Part shown: piece by piece, positions 9,925 through 17,235 of the stretch
How positions within the stretch are numbered: the stretch's first letter is position 1
Layout of the letters: every line of letters starts with the position of its first letter
Assembly (NCBI GenBank): GCA_946480245.1
Contig: CAMLIZ010000078.1
Span: 1 to 20,197 of the forward strand
Direction: 5' to 3'
Length of the DNA stretch: 20,197 nucleotides
Source of the DNA: an uncultured Pseudomonadota bacterium
GTDB lineage: Bacteria; Pseudomonadota; Gammaproteobacteria; Burkholderiales; Burkholderiaceae
Notes under the pieces: model-generated
Database searches by the model: none
Told to the model about the DNA's origin: nothing
The model's input: only the letters and a program-made list of their open reading frames with translations
Made by a program: the position numbers and the translations under genes

Positions 9925-10743
9925 ATGCTGGTGCACCCGCAATTCGACCCGGTGGCGCTCTCGCTCGGGCCGCTGAAGATCCACTGGTACGGCATCACCT
10001 ATCTGGTGGCGTTCGGTCTCTTCTACTGGCTGGCCGGCGTGCGCGCAGCCAAGCCCTGGTTCGTCGAGCGCGGCTGGCAACGGCGCGACATCGAGGACCT
10101 GCTGTTCTATGGCGTGCTCGGCGTGGTGCTCGGCGGCCGCCTGGGCTATGTGCTGTTCTACAAGCCGGGCTATTACGCCGGGCATCCGCTGGAGATCTTC
10201 GCGGTGTGGCAGGGCGGCATGTCCTTTCACGGCGGGCTGCTGGGCGTACTGAGCGCGATGGCGCTGTACGCCCGCACACGCAGCCGCCATTTCCTGGAGG
10301 TGACCGACCTGATCGCGCCGTGCGTTCCCACCGGGCTGGCGGCCGGGCGCATCGGCAACTTCATCAACGGTGAGCTGTGGGGACGGGCGGCCGATCCGTC
10401 GCTGCCGTGGTCCATGATCTTTCCGCAGGCGCACGACGGTGGCATTGCGCGCCATCCGTCGCAGCTGTACGAGTTCTGCCTCGAGGGGCTGCTGCTGTTC
10501 GCGTTGCTGTGGTGGTTCGGGCGAAAGCCGCGGCCGATGGGCCAGGTGAGCGCGCTGTTCCTGGTGGGCTATGGCCTGGCGCGCTTCACGGCCGAGTATT
10601 TCCGCGAACCCGACAGCTTCCTCGCCAACCTGCCTGCGCAAACCGGCCTCAGCATGGGGCAGTGGCTGTGCGTGCCGATGATTCTTGCCGGCATCGCGTT
10701 GTGGGTGTGGAGCGCACGCCGCAACGCCGCTGCCACCGCTTAG
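9925..10743 (+). CDS. lgt: Prolipoprotein diacylglyceryl transferase
   Basis: A 272-residue integral inner-membrane enzyme that transfers diacylglyceryl from phosphatidylglycerol to the lipobox cysteine of prolipoproteins, the first step of lipoprotein maturation. It has about seven hydrophobic segments. The family signature [14 protein letters not shown] spans 141-154 with Arg142, Asn145 and Glu150. His102 lies in SFHGGLLG and Tyr22 in HWYGITYL. The length matches Lgt. The ATG at 9925 gives the usual [21 protein letters not shown] start, although the upstream sequence has no good ribosome site. It sits 51 bases after the LysR gene and 11 bases before the dnaQ-type gene, so lgt and the exonuclease are probably cotranscribed. 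It is an essential housekeeping gene in most Gram-negatives. Confidence 0.97.
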   Translation: MLVHPQFDPVALSLGPLKIHWYGITYLVAFGLFYWLAGVRAAKPWFVERGWQRRDIEDLLFYGVLGVVLGGRLGYVLFYKPGYYAGHPLEIFAVWQGGMSFHGGLLGVLSAMALYARTRSRHFLEVTDLIAPCVPTGLAAGRIGNFINGELWGRAADPSLPWSMIFPQAHDGGIARHPSQLYEFCLEGLLLFALLWWFGRKPRPMGQVSALFLVGYGLARFTAEYFREPDSFLANLPAQTGLSMGQWLCVPMILAGIALWVWSARRNAAATA

Positions 10744-10754
10744 CATTGCGTCCC

Positions 10755-11462
10755 ATGCGACAGATCTTCCTCGACACCGAAACCACCGGCCTGTCGCCCG
10801 AATCCGGCGACCGCATCATCGAGATCGGCTGCGTGGAAATGGTGAGCCGCCGCCTTACCGGCCGCAACAAGCACTTCTATCTGAACCCGCAGCGCAAGAA
10901 CAGCGAGGACGCGGTCAAGATCCATGGCCTGACCGACGAGTTCCTCGCCGACAAGCCGCTGTTCGCCGCCATCGCGGACGAGCTGATGGAGTACGTGGCG
11001 GGCGCCGAGATCGTGATCCACAACGCGGCCTTCGATGTGGGCTTTCTCAACGAGGAACTGCGCCGCATCGGCAGGCCGCCGTTTCCGGGGCAGGTGGGCA
11101 AGATCACCGACAGCCTGTTGATGGCGCGCGAGATGTTCCCGGGCAAGTCCAACTCGCTGGACGCGCTGTGCCGCCGCCTGGAGGTGGACAACTCCAACCG
11201 CAGCCTGCACGGCGCGTTGCTGGATGCCGGCCTGCTGGCCGAGGTGTACATCAACATGACGCGCGGCCAGGATTCGCTGGTCATCGAGACGCTGGAGGCC
11301 TCGGGATCCGCGGTCGCCGTGGCGGCGGTGGATCTGGCCGCCTTCACCCTGCCCGTGCTGCTGGCCACCGAAGCCGAGGCGAGCGCACACGAGGCGCTGC
11401 TGGCCGACCTGGACAAGGCCAGCGGCGGCAAGACGCTCTGGCGCCAACTTGTGGCACAATAG
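10755..11462 (+). CDS. dnaQ: DNA polymerase III epsilon subunit (3'-5' exonuclease)
   Basis: A 235-residue DEDDh exonuclease, the proofreading subunit of the replicative polymerase. Exo I is DTETTG with Asp7 and Glu9. Exo II is IHNAAFDVGFLN with Asp94. Exo III is SLHGALLDAGLLAEVY with His152 and Asp157. The C-terminal tail after about 180, ending KTLWRQLVAQ, corresponds to the region that contacts the alpha subunit in E. coli epsilon. The ATG at 10755 puts DTETTG at the normal distance from the N-terminus, but no ribosome site stands out, so coupling to lgt, 11 bases upstream, is likely. Upstream in-frame reading to 10377 lies inside lgt and is not coding. tRNA-Val follows 21 bases after the stop. 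Confidence 0.95.
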   Translation: MRQIFLDTETTGLSPESGDRIIEIGCVEMVSRRLTGRNKHFYLNPQRKNSEDAVKIHGLTDEFLADKPLFAAIADELMEYVAGAEIVIHNAAFDVGFLNEELRRIGRPPFPGQVGKITDSLLMAREMFPGKSNSLDALCRRLEVDNSNRSLHGALLDAGLLAEVYINMTRGQDSLVIETLEASGSAVAVAAVDLAAFTLPVLLATEAEASAHEALLADLDKASGGKTLWRQLVAQ

Positions 11463-11483
11463 CGGGCTTCCCGAACAAGATTC

Positions 11484-11558
11484 GGGCGGTTAGCTCAGCG
11501 GTAGAGCACTGCCTTCACACGGCAGGGGTCGCAGGTTCGAACCCTGCACCGCCCACCA
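11484..11558 (+). tRNA. tRNA-Val (anticodon CAC), CCA encoded
   Basis: A full 75-base cloverleaf. The acceptor GGGCGGT pairs with ACCGCCC. The D arm is GCTC/GAGC, and the anticodon stem CTGCC/GGCAG encloses loop TTCACAC, giving anticodon CAC for the GTG codon. The T arm GCAGG/CCTGC has loop TTCGAAC, and the 3' end ACCA is encoded. It starts 21 bases after the dnaQ stop without an obvious promoter of its own and is followed by a terminator. Confidence 0.97.
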
Positions 11559-11565
11559 GAAAATC

Positions 11566-11597
11566 AAGCACTTGGCGTCAGCGCCAGGTGCTTTTTT
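11566..11597 (+). terminator. Rho-independent terminator after tRNA-Val
   Basis: A 12-bp stem (AAGCACTTGGCG with CGCCAGGTGCTT, one G-U type mismatch) with a 4-base loop runs into six T. It begins 8 bases after the tRNA and would end the dnaQ/tRNA transcript. Confidence 0.9.
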
Positions 11598-11660
11598 CTT
11601 GGTCCGGCCATTGGGGTTGGCTCTCCACTGCCAACCCCCTCGCGCGCCTAGCATGCGCGC

Positions 11661-13079
11661 ATGAAGCCGCATGACGCTCCGATCGACCTGTCGCTGGCGT
11701 TCGAGCGCCAGCGTGCCGCCTGGTCCGCGGCACCGTTCCCCGATTGGGCCGAGCGGGCCGACCGCCTGCGGCGGTTGCAGCGCCTTCTGATCGAGCATGA
11801 GCGAGCCCTCAGCGAGGCCATCGACGCCGACTTCGGCGGTCGCCCTGCCGTGGAGACCGAACTGGCGGAGATCTGGCCGAGCCTGGAGGAGATCAAGGGC
11901 GCACTGCGCCACGGGCGACGCTGGATGAAGCCGCGCCGCGCCGGCGTCGGCAAGTGGTTCCAGCCGGCTCGAGCCCAGGTGCTGCCGCAGCCGCTGGGCG
12001 TGGTGGGCATCATCGTGCCGTGGAACTACCCGCTGTACCTGGCCATCGGGCCGTTGGTGGCGGCGCTGGCCGCCGGCAACCGGGCGATGCTGAAGCTGTC
12101 CGAGTTCACGCCGCGCTTCTCGGCCCTGCTGCAGCAGCACTGCAGCGAGGCCTTCTCTGCGGACGAGGTCTGCGTGGTGACCGGCGGCGCAGACGTTGCG
12201 GCGCAGTTCAGCGCGCTGCCCTTCGATCACCTGCTGTTCACCGGCTCCACGCCGGTGGGGCGCAAGGTGATGAGCGCCGCAGCGGTCAGCCTGACGCCGG
12301 TGACGCTGGAACTCGGCGGCAAGTCGCCGGCCGTCATTGCGCCGGACTACCCGCTCGAGCACGCGGTGCAACGCATTCTTGCCGGCAAGCTGCTCAATGC
12401 CGGGCAGACCTGCATTGCGCCCGACTACGTGCTGCTGCCCCGTGCCAGCCTGCCCGCCTTCGTGGAGGCTGCGCGCCGCCAGGCTCGGCGCAGCTATCCA
12501 GCCGGGTTGGGCGACGCCAACTACTGCAGCATCGTCAATGAGCGCCAATACCGCCGCCTGTTGCAGGAGATCGACGAGGCCGGCGGGCGCGGGGTGCGCA
12601 CCGAACCTCTGTTCGACGGTGCCGCGCGCGACGATGCACGCCATCGCCTCGCCCCCACGCTGCTGCTCGACCCGCCGACCGACTGCGGCGCGATGCGCGA
12701 CGAGATCTTCGGCCCGGTGTTGCCGCTGGTGCCCTATGACCGGCTGGAGGATGCGATCGCCTTCGTGAACCAGCGGCCGCGCCCGCTGGCGCTGTACTGG
12801 TTCGACCGCAATGCGGCGCGCGTGGACGCGGCCTTGCGCGCCATACCGGCCGGCGGCGTGACGGTGAACGACACGCTGCTGCACATCACCCAGGAGAGCC
12901 TGCCCTTCGGCGGCGTCGGCGCCTCCGGCATGGGGCACTACCACGGGCAGTGGGGCTTCGACACCTTCAGCAAGCTCAAGCCGGTGTTCCGCCAGTCGCG
13001 GGTGAACGGCATGGCGCTGTTCCTGCCGCCGTACTCGCCGCTGATGCGGCGCCTGCTCGGCCTGATGAAGCGGTTCTGA
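11661..13079 (+). CDS. Coniferyl-aldehyde-dehydrogenase-type aldehyde dehydrogenase (CalB-like)
   Basis: A 472-residue NAD(P)-dependent aldehyde dehydrogenase that oxidises an aldehyde to its acid. Catalytic residues are Asn122 (PWNYPLYL), Glu217 (LELGGKSP) and Cys251 (NAGQTCIAPDYV). The co-substrate loop FTGSTPVGRKV spans about 193-203. The short N-terminus and the C-terminal hydrophobic tail (MALFLPPYSPLMRRLLGLMKRF) match the class 3 / coniferyl aldehyde dehydrogenase subgroup, whose tail often peripherally anchors the enzyme to membranes. The ATG at 11661 lacks a good ribosome site; a leaderless or weakly initiated message is possible. It is a single gene, following the tRNA terminator and converging on the esterase with a 13-base gap. 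A feruloyl-CoA-synthase-type ligase 4 kb away makes a hydroxycinnamaldehyde substrate attractive. Fatty or terpenoid aldehydes (citral, given the atu-like genes) are realistic alternatives. Confidence 0.9.
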   Translation: MKPHDAPIDLSLAFERQRAAWSAAPFPDWAERADRLRRLQRLLIEHERALSEAIDADFGGRPAVETELAEIWPSLEEIKGALRHGRRWMKPRRAGVGKWFQPARAQVLPQPLGVVGIIVPWNYPLYLAIGPLVAALAAGNRAMLKLSEFTPRFSALLQQHCSEAFSADEVCVVTGGADVAAQFSALPFDHLLFTGSTPVGRKVMSAAAVSLTPVTLELGGKSPAVIAPDYPLEHAVQRILAGKLLNAGQTCIAPDYVLLPRASLPAFVEAARRQARRSYPAGLGDANYCSIVNERQYRRLLQEIDEAGGRGVRTEPLFDGAARDDARHRLAPTLLLDPPTDCGAMRDEIFGPVLPLVPYDRLEDAIAFVNQRPRPLALYWFDRNAARVDAALRAIPAGGVTVNDTLLHITQESLPFGGVGASGMGHYHGQWGFDTFSKLKPVFRQSRVNGMALFLPPYSPLMRRLLGLMKRF

Positions 13080-13092
13080 GCCGGGCGCCCCG

Positions 13093-14145
13093 CTACTGCT
13101 CCAGGAAGAAGCGCACCATCTCGCGCGTGGCGTCCGGCCCGCGGCCATCGGTGTATGAGCCGCTGGCGCTGCCGCCTGACCACGCATGCGTGCCGCCGTG
13201 GATCACCCAGTGCTCGGTGACCACGCGACCTTCGGCATTGCGGTGCAGCCGGCGCGTGACGCTGCGTCCGTTGGCGCTGGCGCACTGTTCGGTGTCGACG
13301 GTGGACGCCGCCCCCGCGCTCGCCGCCACCACATGCTCCGCGTTGCCTGCATGCACGGTGGTGTCCGCGTCGCCATGGAACACGATGGTGGGCACCCCGC
13401 TGCCGTGCCCGGCCGCCACGCTGCCCACGCCCTTCATCGCGGCCAACGCGGAGGGCAGGTCCGAGGCGATGCCGGCGGCGAGGCCCGAATGGACGCCCAC
13501 GGCCGCGAACAACTCGGGATACTGCGCACCGAGGATCGCCGCCATCGCCCCACCGGCGGACAGGCCCGCCACGTAGACGCGGCCCGTGTCGATGGCGTGG
13601 CGCCCCATCACGTCGCGCGTCATGCCGGCGAGCATCGCCGGCTCGCCGCGGCCGCGCTGCTGGTGACTGTGCTTGAACCAGTTCCAGCAGCGCTGCGGGT
13701 TGGCCTTGGCCGATTGCGCCGGATAGAGCACGAAGAAGCCTTCGGCTTCGGCCGCCTCGTTCATCGCGGTGCCGGCCGCGAAGTCGTCCGGGTTCTGCGT
13801 GCAGCCATGCAGCATCACCACCAGCGGCAGCGGCCGCTCGCCGGCGCGCGAAGGGATGTACAGCTTGTAGTCGCGGCGGCTGGTGCCGTCGCCGAACGAG
13901 CCGGCTGTGAAGCGGCCGGCCGATGGCGCGCTGGCGGGCAACTCGCGGGCCGAAACGTCGATGATCCACGGCTCGGTCTCGATCGAGGGCACCGGAATTG
14001 CGGCATGGCGGGGAGGCGCGGTGTGCGCGGGGGGTGCGCCGCCAGCGACCAGGGCCGCCTGGATGGCCGCGGTGGCGCCTCGCAGATCCCCTGTGCGGGT
14101 CAGGCGCGTCGCCTCGTTCATCAACTGCTGGAAATCGGCGTGCAT
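13093..14145 (-). CDS. PHB-depolymerase-family esterase (alpha/beta hydrolase, LpqC-type)
   Basis: A 350-residue serine hydrolase of the PHB depolymerase/feruloyl esterase family. The oxyanion region is VMLHGCTQNPDDFAAGT (about 110-126). The nucleophile Ser196 is in GLSAGGAM. The likely acid is Asp261 in HGDADTTVH, and the base His320 is in HGGTHAWSGG. Residues 1-35 form a helix (FQQLMNEATRLTRTGDLRGATAAIQ) often found in intracellular members, followed by a Pro/Ala-rich linker. No signal peptide is seen, so a cytoplasmic ester hydrolase is likely. The ATG at 14145 has GAAGGA close upstream. It follows a CopG-type regulator gene by 27 bases in one operon. The family includes short-chain PHA depolymerases and aryl esterases, so the substrate could be polyhydroxybutyrate oligomers or a hydroxycinnamate ester; the sequence does not decide. 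Confidence 0.88.
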   Translation of the reverse strand: MHADFQQLMNEATRLTRTGDLRGATAAIQAALVAGGAPPAHTAPPRHAAIPVPSIETEPWIIDVSARELPASAPSAGRFTAGSFGDGTSRRDYKLYIPSRAGERPLPLVVMLHGCTQNPDDFAAGTAMNEAAEAEGFFVLYPAQSAKANPQRCWNWFKHSHQQRGRGEPAMLAGMTRDVMGRHAIDTGRVYVAGLSAGGAMAAILGAQYPELFAAVGVHSGLAAGIASDLPSALAAMKGVGSVAAGHGSGVPTIVFHGDADTTVHAGNAEHVVAASAGAASTVDTEQCASANGRSVTRRLHRNAEGRVVTEHWVIHGGTHAWSGGSASGSYTDGRGPDATREMVRFFLEQ

Positions 14146-14172
14146 GGTGTCCTTCAGGTGGGGTGCGAGCGC

Positions 14173-14598
14173 TCAGCGCATGCGATCGGCGAGCGCGGCC
14201 TTGACGGCCGGGCTCGCGTGCAGCGCGCCGAGCACGGTGAGCGATTCGATGGTGTCGCGCGCCAGCGCCGGGCTCACGTCGTGCGCGATGGAGGCCAGGC
14301 CGAGCACGCGGATGTGCAGCCGCTGGCCGGCCTTGCGGGCGGCTTGCAGGTCGGCGGCGCTGAAGTGCTGGATGCCCAGCGACAACGTCTTGCGTGAGCA
14401 GGCCTGGCGCACCGCCTCGCCGTGCGCGGTGAGTTGGTTGCGGATGGCAGTGCGGATCAGGTCGGTGCGGTTGGCGTAGAAGCCTTCCTGCACCAGCAGG
14501 TCGATCTGGCCAAGATCCACGCAGCCGACGTTGATCGTGATCTTCTCGTCGGCCGGCTTGACGGCGGCGCTTGACAGGGTGCGACTCTTGGCGGGCAT
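14173..14598 (-). CDS. CopG-type ribbon-helix-helix regulator
   Basis: A 141-residue protein. Residues 18-60 match a ribbon-helix-helix DNA-binding domain: strand EKITINVG, helix GQIDLLVQEG, then FYANRTDLIRTAIRNQLTAHG. A second region (93-139) reads LHIRVLGLASIAHDVSP, then a helix with TVLGALHASPAVKAAL; I do not know its function, and it may sense a ligand or a partner. The ATG at 14598 has AGGAT 8 bases upstream; an upstream in-frame start at 14634 would run through the palindrome at 14613-14628. It is the first gene of a two-gene operon with the PHB-depolymerase-family esterase, which suggests it regulates that operon. A toxin-antitoxin role is unlikely because the partner is a full-length esterase. 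Confidence 0.82.
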   Translation of the reverse strand: MPAKSRTLSSAAVKPADEKITINVGCVDLGQIDLLVQEGFYANRTDLIRTAIRNQLTAHGEAVRQACSRKTLSLGIQHFSAADLQAARKAGQRLHIRVLGLASIAHDVSPALARDTIESLTVLGALHASPAVKAALADRMR

Positions 14599-14612
14599 GG
14601 GCCATCCTAGCA

Positions 14613-14628
14613 CCATCCAAGTGGATGG
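14613..14628. promoter_or_regulatory. Palindrome upstream of the CopG-type gene, probable operator
   Basis: CCATCCAAGTGGATGG has two perfect 7-bp arms and a 2-bp centre. It ends 15 bases before the CopG-type ATG. Ribbon-helix-helix proteins bind such short palindromes as dimers of dimers, so autoregulation is the simplest reading. Confidence 0.55.
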
Positions 14629-14715
14629 AAGCATAACCGCCCTGCGGTGTCGCTCACGAGGGGTGTGACATCATCCCCGTCGCCCCCAGTCCTCGCGCCT
14701 CTTCGGCCGCCCCTG

Positions 14716-15306
14716 ATGCCAGACAGCCGCCGCAGCTATTCGACGATTCAGTTGGCCGAGACGCTCGGCGTGTCGGTGCAGACCGTGCAACGCTGGGTGG
14801 ATGCCGGCCACATCAGGGCCTGGAAGACCGTGGGCGGGCACCGCAAGATCGACGCGGATTCGGCCGACGCCTGGGTGAGCGTGATGCAGGCCGAAGCGGG
14901 CCTGCCTGCACTGCAGGGCGAGGGCGCCAAGGGGCCGGTGCGCGCGCTGCTGGCCGACGACGACGCCGCGTTCCTCGAGGTGGTGGCCGCGCTGGTGGCC
15001 GACCTGTTGCCCGCTGCGGTGATCGAAGTGGCAGGCAACGGCTTTCACGCCCTGCAGTCGATGGCGCGCTGCATGCCCGACCTGCTGGCCACCGACGTCG
15101 TGATGTCGCACGTGGACGGGCTGGAGATGCTGCGCCACGTGGTGGCGCAGCCGGTGCGGCCGTCGCTCGTGGTGGTGGCTTCGGCGCTGTCCCTGTCCGA
15201 ACTCCAGCGCCGGGGCGGCCTCCCGCCCGGCGTGGAGTTCCTGCCCAAGCCGCTGGATCAGCAGGCGTTCGCCGGGCTGATCCGCTCGCGCATGGCGGTG
15301 AACTGA
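14716..15306 (+). CDS. HTH-receiver regulator (excisionase/MerR-like HTH plus response-regulator domain)
   Basis: A 196-residue two-domain protein. Residues 7-50 form a helix-turn-helix of the MerR/excisionase type (YSTIQLAETLGVSVQTVQRWVDAGHIRAWKTVGGHRKI). Residues 75-195 form a CheY-like receiver with the acidic cluster Asp81-83, phospho-acceptor Asp127 (LLATDVVM), Ser156 and Lys178 (FLPKPLDQ), so phosphorylation looks intact. The domain order is the reverse of most response regulators, which carry the receiver first. No histidine kinase is adjacent. I use the ATG at 14716, just before the HTH; a GTG at 14647 would add 23 low-complexity residues overlapping the upstream leader. Neither start has a strong ribosome site. 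It diverges from the CopG operon and converges on the phosphoesterase gene with 16 bases between them. The target genes are unknown. Confidence 0.85.
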   Translation: MPDSRRSYSTIQLAETLGVSVQTVQRWVDAGHIRAWKTVGGHRKIDADSADAWVSVMQAEAGLPALQGEGAKGPVRALLADDDAAFLEVVAALVADLLPAAVIEVAGNGFHALQSMARCMPDLLATDVVMSHVDGLEMLRHVVAQPVRPSLVVVASALSLSELQRRGGLPPGVEFLPKPLDQQAFAGLIRSRMAVN

Positions 15307-15322
15307 CGCACCGCCGTCACCC

Positions 15323-16408
15323 TCAAGGCACCGGCACCGCCGTGCGGTTGGCCGGCACGATCATCGGCTGGTACGAGAACACCTCGCGGGTGCGCGCGTC
15401 CACGCTCACCTTCAGCCAGTGCACGTCGTTGTTGCCGTTGCTGGCGTTGTCGCCAAAGGTCTCCACGCGCGTGAAGTTCTCCAGGCGCCGGCCTTGGCTG
15501 TCCAGCAACGGCTTGTCGATGCGGAAGTAGTGCGAGTCGCCATGAACATAGGCCACCGGCTTGCGGAACGCCGTGACCTCGTCGCGCACGGCGAGCAGGA
15601 AGGCCTGGAAGCCGTCGGGCTGGCCGTCGGTCTCGGCCAGCGTCTTCGGGTTGCGCAGCGGCGCGCGGGTGGCGTCGCTGCCGTCCCAGCCCGGATCCGC
15701 CTGCGTGATCAGCATCACCGCGGCCGCGCCGCGCGCCTTGGCGACGCGGAAGGTCTCCTTCAGCCACTGGATGTTGGCGGCATTGCGTGCCGCGAACTCT
15801 GCCGGGTCGGGTGCCGTGTCGCACAGGTTGTTGCACGAGCCCTGCACGTTCAAGGTGGCATAGACCACGCGGCCCACCGTCCAGCGGCGGTTCTCCACGC
15901 AGGCCGTCGCGCCGTCGATGCCCAGGCACAGCGGCGCGGTCTGCACCTCCTGCAGCAGCTTGCGCTGGCCCATCGAATAGGGCGTCGAGAACAGGATCTG
16001 GCGCTCGCGGTCCAGCCGCTCCAGCGAGTTGAAGCCGCCGTTGCTCGGGCGGTCGCAGTCCGTCCAGTCGTTGTCGCCGGGCGTGAACATCGCGGGTGCC
16101 TCCAGCGAGTTCAGCGTGGCCAGTGCGTTGTAGTACAGCGTGTCGTCGCAGGGGCTGTTGGAGCCTTGCTTCAGGTCGCCGTCGTGCACGCTGAACGCGA
16201 GCCGGTGTGCGTTCATGTCGGCCACGAGGTTGGGCACGCCCACGGTGGCCTGCTCCACGGAGTAGGGCATGTCGCCCCACAGGCCGATGTCGTAGCTGTC
16301 GCGTTCGTGGTCGTTCCACGCGTGCGCGCTGGCGGCGCTGGCCGCGGCTGCGGCAAGGATGGCTGCGGCCAGGCGCAGGGCGTGGCGGCCGAAGCGGGTT
16401 TGCGTCAA
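15323..16408 (-). CDS. Exported metallophosphoesterase-like protein
   Basis: A 361-residue precursor with a signal peptide: basic start, then an Ala/Leu-rich core to about residue 30 (ASAASAHA before WNDH). The mature part has calcineurin-like metallophosphoesterase landmarks in order: WGDMPYS (Asp46), HDGDLKQG (Asp78), TPGDNDWTDC (Asp112, Asn113) and a late HGDSHYFRI. These resemble the GD, GDxx, GDN(D/E) and GHxH blocks, but the last is GDSH rather than GHxH, so the metal site may be modified. At least six cysteines in the mature part suggest periplasmic disulfides. Translation appears to start at TTG (16408), with GAGGAG six bases upstream; there is no closer ATG. It stands alone between the HTH-receiver gene and the TetR gene. 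The substrate is unknown; it could be a nucleotidase, phosphodiesterase or a non-catalytic relative. Confidence 0.78.
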   Translation of the reverse strand: MTQTRFGRHALRLAAAILAAAAASAASAHAWNDHERDSYDIGLWGDMPYSVEQATVGVPNLVADMNAHRLAFSVHDGDLKQGSNSPCDDTLYYNALATLNSLEAPAMFTPGDNDWTDCDRPSNGGFNSLERLDRERQILFSTPYSMGQRKLLQEVQTAPLCLGIDGATACVENRRWTVGRVVYATLNVQGSCNNLCDTAPDPAEFAARNAANIQWLKETFRVAKARGAAAVMLITQADPGWDGSDATRAPLRNPKTLAETDGQPDGFQAFLLAVRDEVTAFRKPVAYVHGDSHYFRIDKPLLDSQGRRLENFTRVETFGDNASNGNNDVHWLKVSVDARTREVFSYQPMIVPANRTAVPVP

Positions 16409-16510
16409 GGGGATCTCCTCGAAAGGTGGTGTGCGGCAGCCGCGACTCGCGGCGCCGCCGGCAGTGATAGCCCCCTTGCGTGACCGCGCGTTGACACCCG
16501 CGCGGCCGGA

Positions 16511-17119
16511 TCAGCCCAGGTGCTGCTGCACCAGCCGCTCGACGAAGCGGTTGCGCTCCTCGCGCTGCGCGGCCGTGGTGTTGCTCGTCATCACCGATTC
16601 GGCCACCAGGTAGCTGTACAGCAGGAAGGCGCGCCAGCGCGCTTCCACGATCGGGAAGCCGAGCGACGAGAACACCTGCGCGATGTAGGCGATGCGGCTG
16701 GCGTCGGCCTCGCTGACCGCCTCGCGCGCCATCTCGTCGCGCCGCGCCCACGCGCGGATGGCCAACTCGATGCCGGCGGCGCGCACGGCGGCGCGTCCGC
16801 GAAACGGCAGCGACAGCACGTCGCGCAGCTGCTCCACCGGATCGTTGCTGGCGCCTTCGAGGCGTGCGGTCAGCTGCTCGGTGGCCAGCTGGCGCCAGGC
16901 GCGCAGCACGCTGCGCAGCAGATCCTCGCGATCCTTGAAGTGCCAGTAGAAGCTGCCGCGCGTCACCTGCAGCGTGCGCGCCAGGTCATCCACGCGCACG
17001 CTGTCGATGCCGTGCTCGGCCAGCACGTTGGTGGCGGCTTCGATCCAGTCGTCCGGCGTCAATGACGGGCGTGCGGCGTCGTCGGGCTTGCGGCGCCGGG
17101 TGGGGGCGGTGGCGGGCAT
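16511..17119 (-). CDS. TetR-family transcriptional regulator
   Basis: A 202-residue repressor of the TetR family. The N-terminal HTH reads DDWIEAATNVLAEHGIDSVRVDDLARTLQVTRGSFYWHFKDREDLLRSVL (roughly residues 22-72), including the usual GSFYWHFKDRE core. The C-terminal two-thirds is helical and would form the ligand and dimer domain. The ATG at 17119 fits the family N-terminus but its ribosome site is poor. It diverges from the CoA ligase, crotonase and thiolase operon across 135 bases containing dyad repeats. By family custom it represses that operon and itself until an acyl- or aryl-CoA (for example the ligase product) releases it. A GC-rich hairpin at 16484-16505 follows the stop but lacks a T-run. 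Confidence 0.93.
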   Translation of the reverse strand: MPATAPTRRRKPDDAARPSLTPDDWIEAATNVLAEHGIDSVRVDDLARTLQVTRGSFYWHFKDREDLLRSVLRAWRQLATEQLTARLEGASNDPVEQLRDVLSLPFRGRAAVRAAGIELAIRAWARRDEMAREAVSEADASRIAYIAQVFSSLGFPIVEARWRAFLLYSYLVAESVMTSNTTAAQREERNRFVERLVQQHLG

Positions 17120-17148
17120 CGTTGGTGAGCTGGCGTGAATTGGCGCAA

Positions 17149-17235
17149 GTGTACGGAACTACGTGAAAACCCGGTACTGCGCCCTTGCGGAGGCGCCATA
17201 GCATTCGAGCACCATGCACATACAGAGGTGTATGG
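17149..17235. promoter_or_regulatory. Candidate TetR operator cluster between the regulator and the CoA-ligase operon
   Basis: Octamers of the form GTGYAYGG occur three times: GTGTACGG at 17149-17156, the inverted CCATGCAC at 17212-17219 and GTGTATGG at 17228-17235. The last two make a 7/8 inverted repeat. Nested within them is a perfect 6-bp dyad, CATACA-N4-TGTATG (17219-17234), 20 bases before the ligase start codon. A repressor bound there would block the ligase operon. This is pattern evidence only. Confidence 0.45.

Noticed and set aside
11566..11577. CAAGCACTTG in the tRNA terminator, similar to the core of the operator at 3021
   Set aside because: It is part of the terminator stem, lacks the second half of the 18-bp palindrome and is not in a promoter.
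11653..11664. Four-codon ATG-to-TGA reading frame overlapping the aldehyde dehydrogenase start
   Set aside because: It has no ribosome site and is too short to separate from chance.
12938..14620. 560-residue reading frame on the minus strand through the esterase and CopG-type gene
   Set aside because: It is frame-shifted relative to two recognisable proteins and shows no domain; it is a shadow.
16439..16505. Two GC-rich hairpins (16439-16453 and 16484-16505) downstream of the TetR gene
   Set aside because: Neither is followed by a T-run on the relevant strand, and such short GC stems are expected by chance at this base composition.
15258..16751. Long minus-strand frame across the phosphoesterase and TetR genes
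   Set aside because: It reads through both genes in the wrong frame; the motif-bearing frames are the ones listed.
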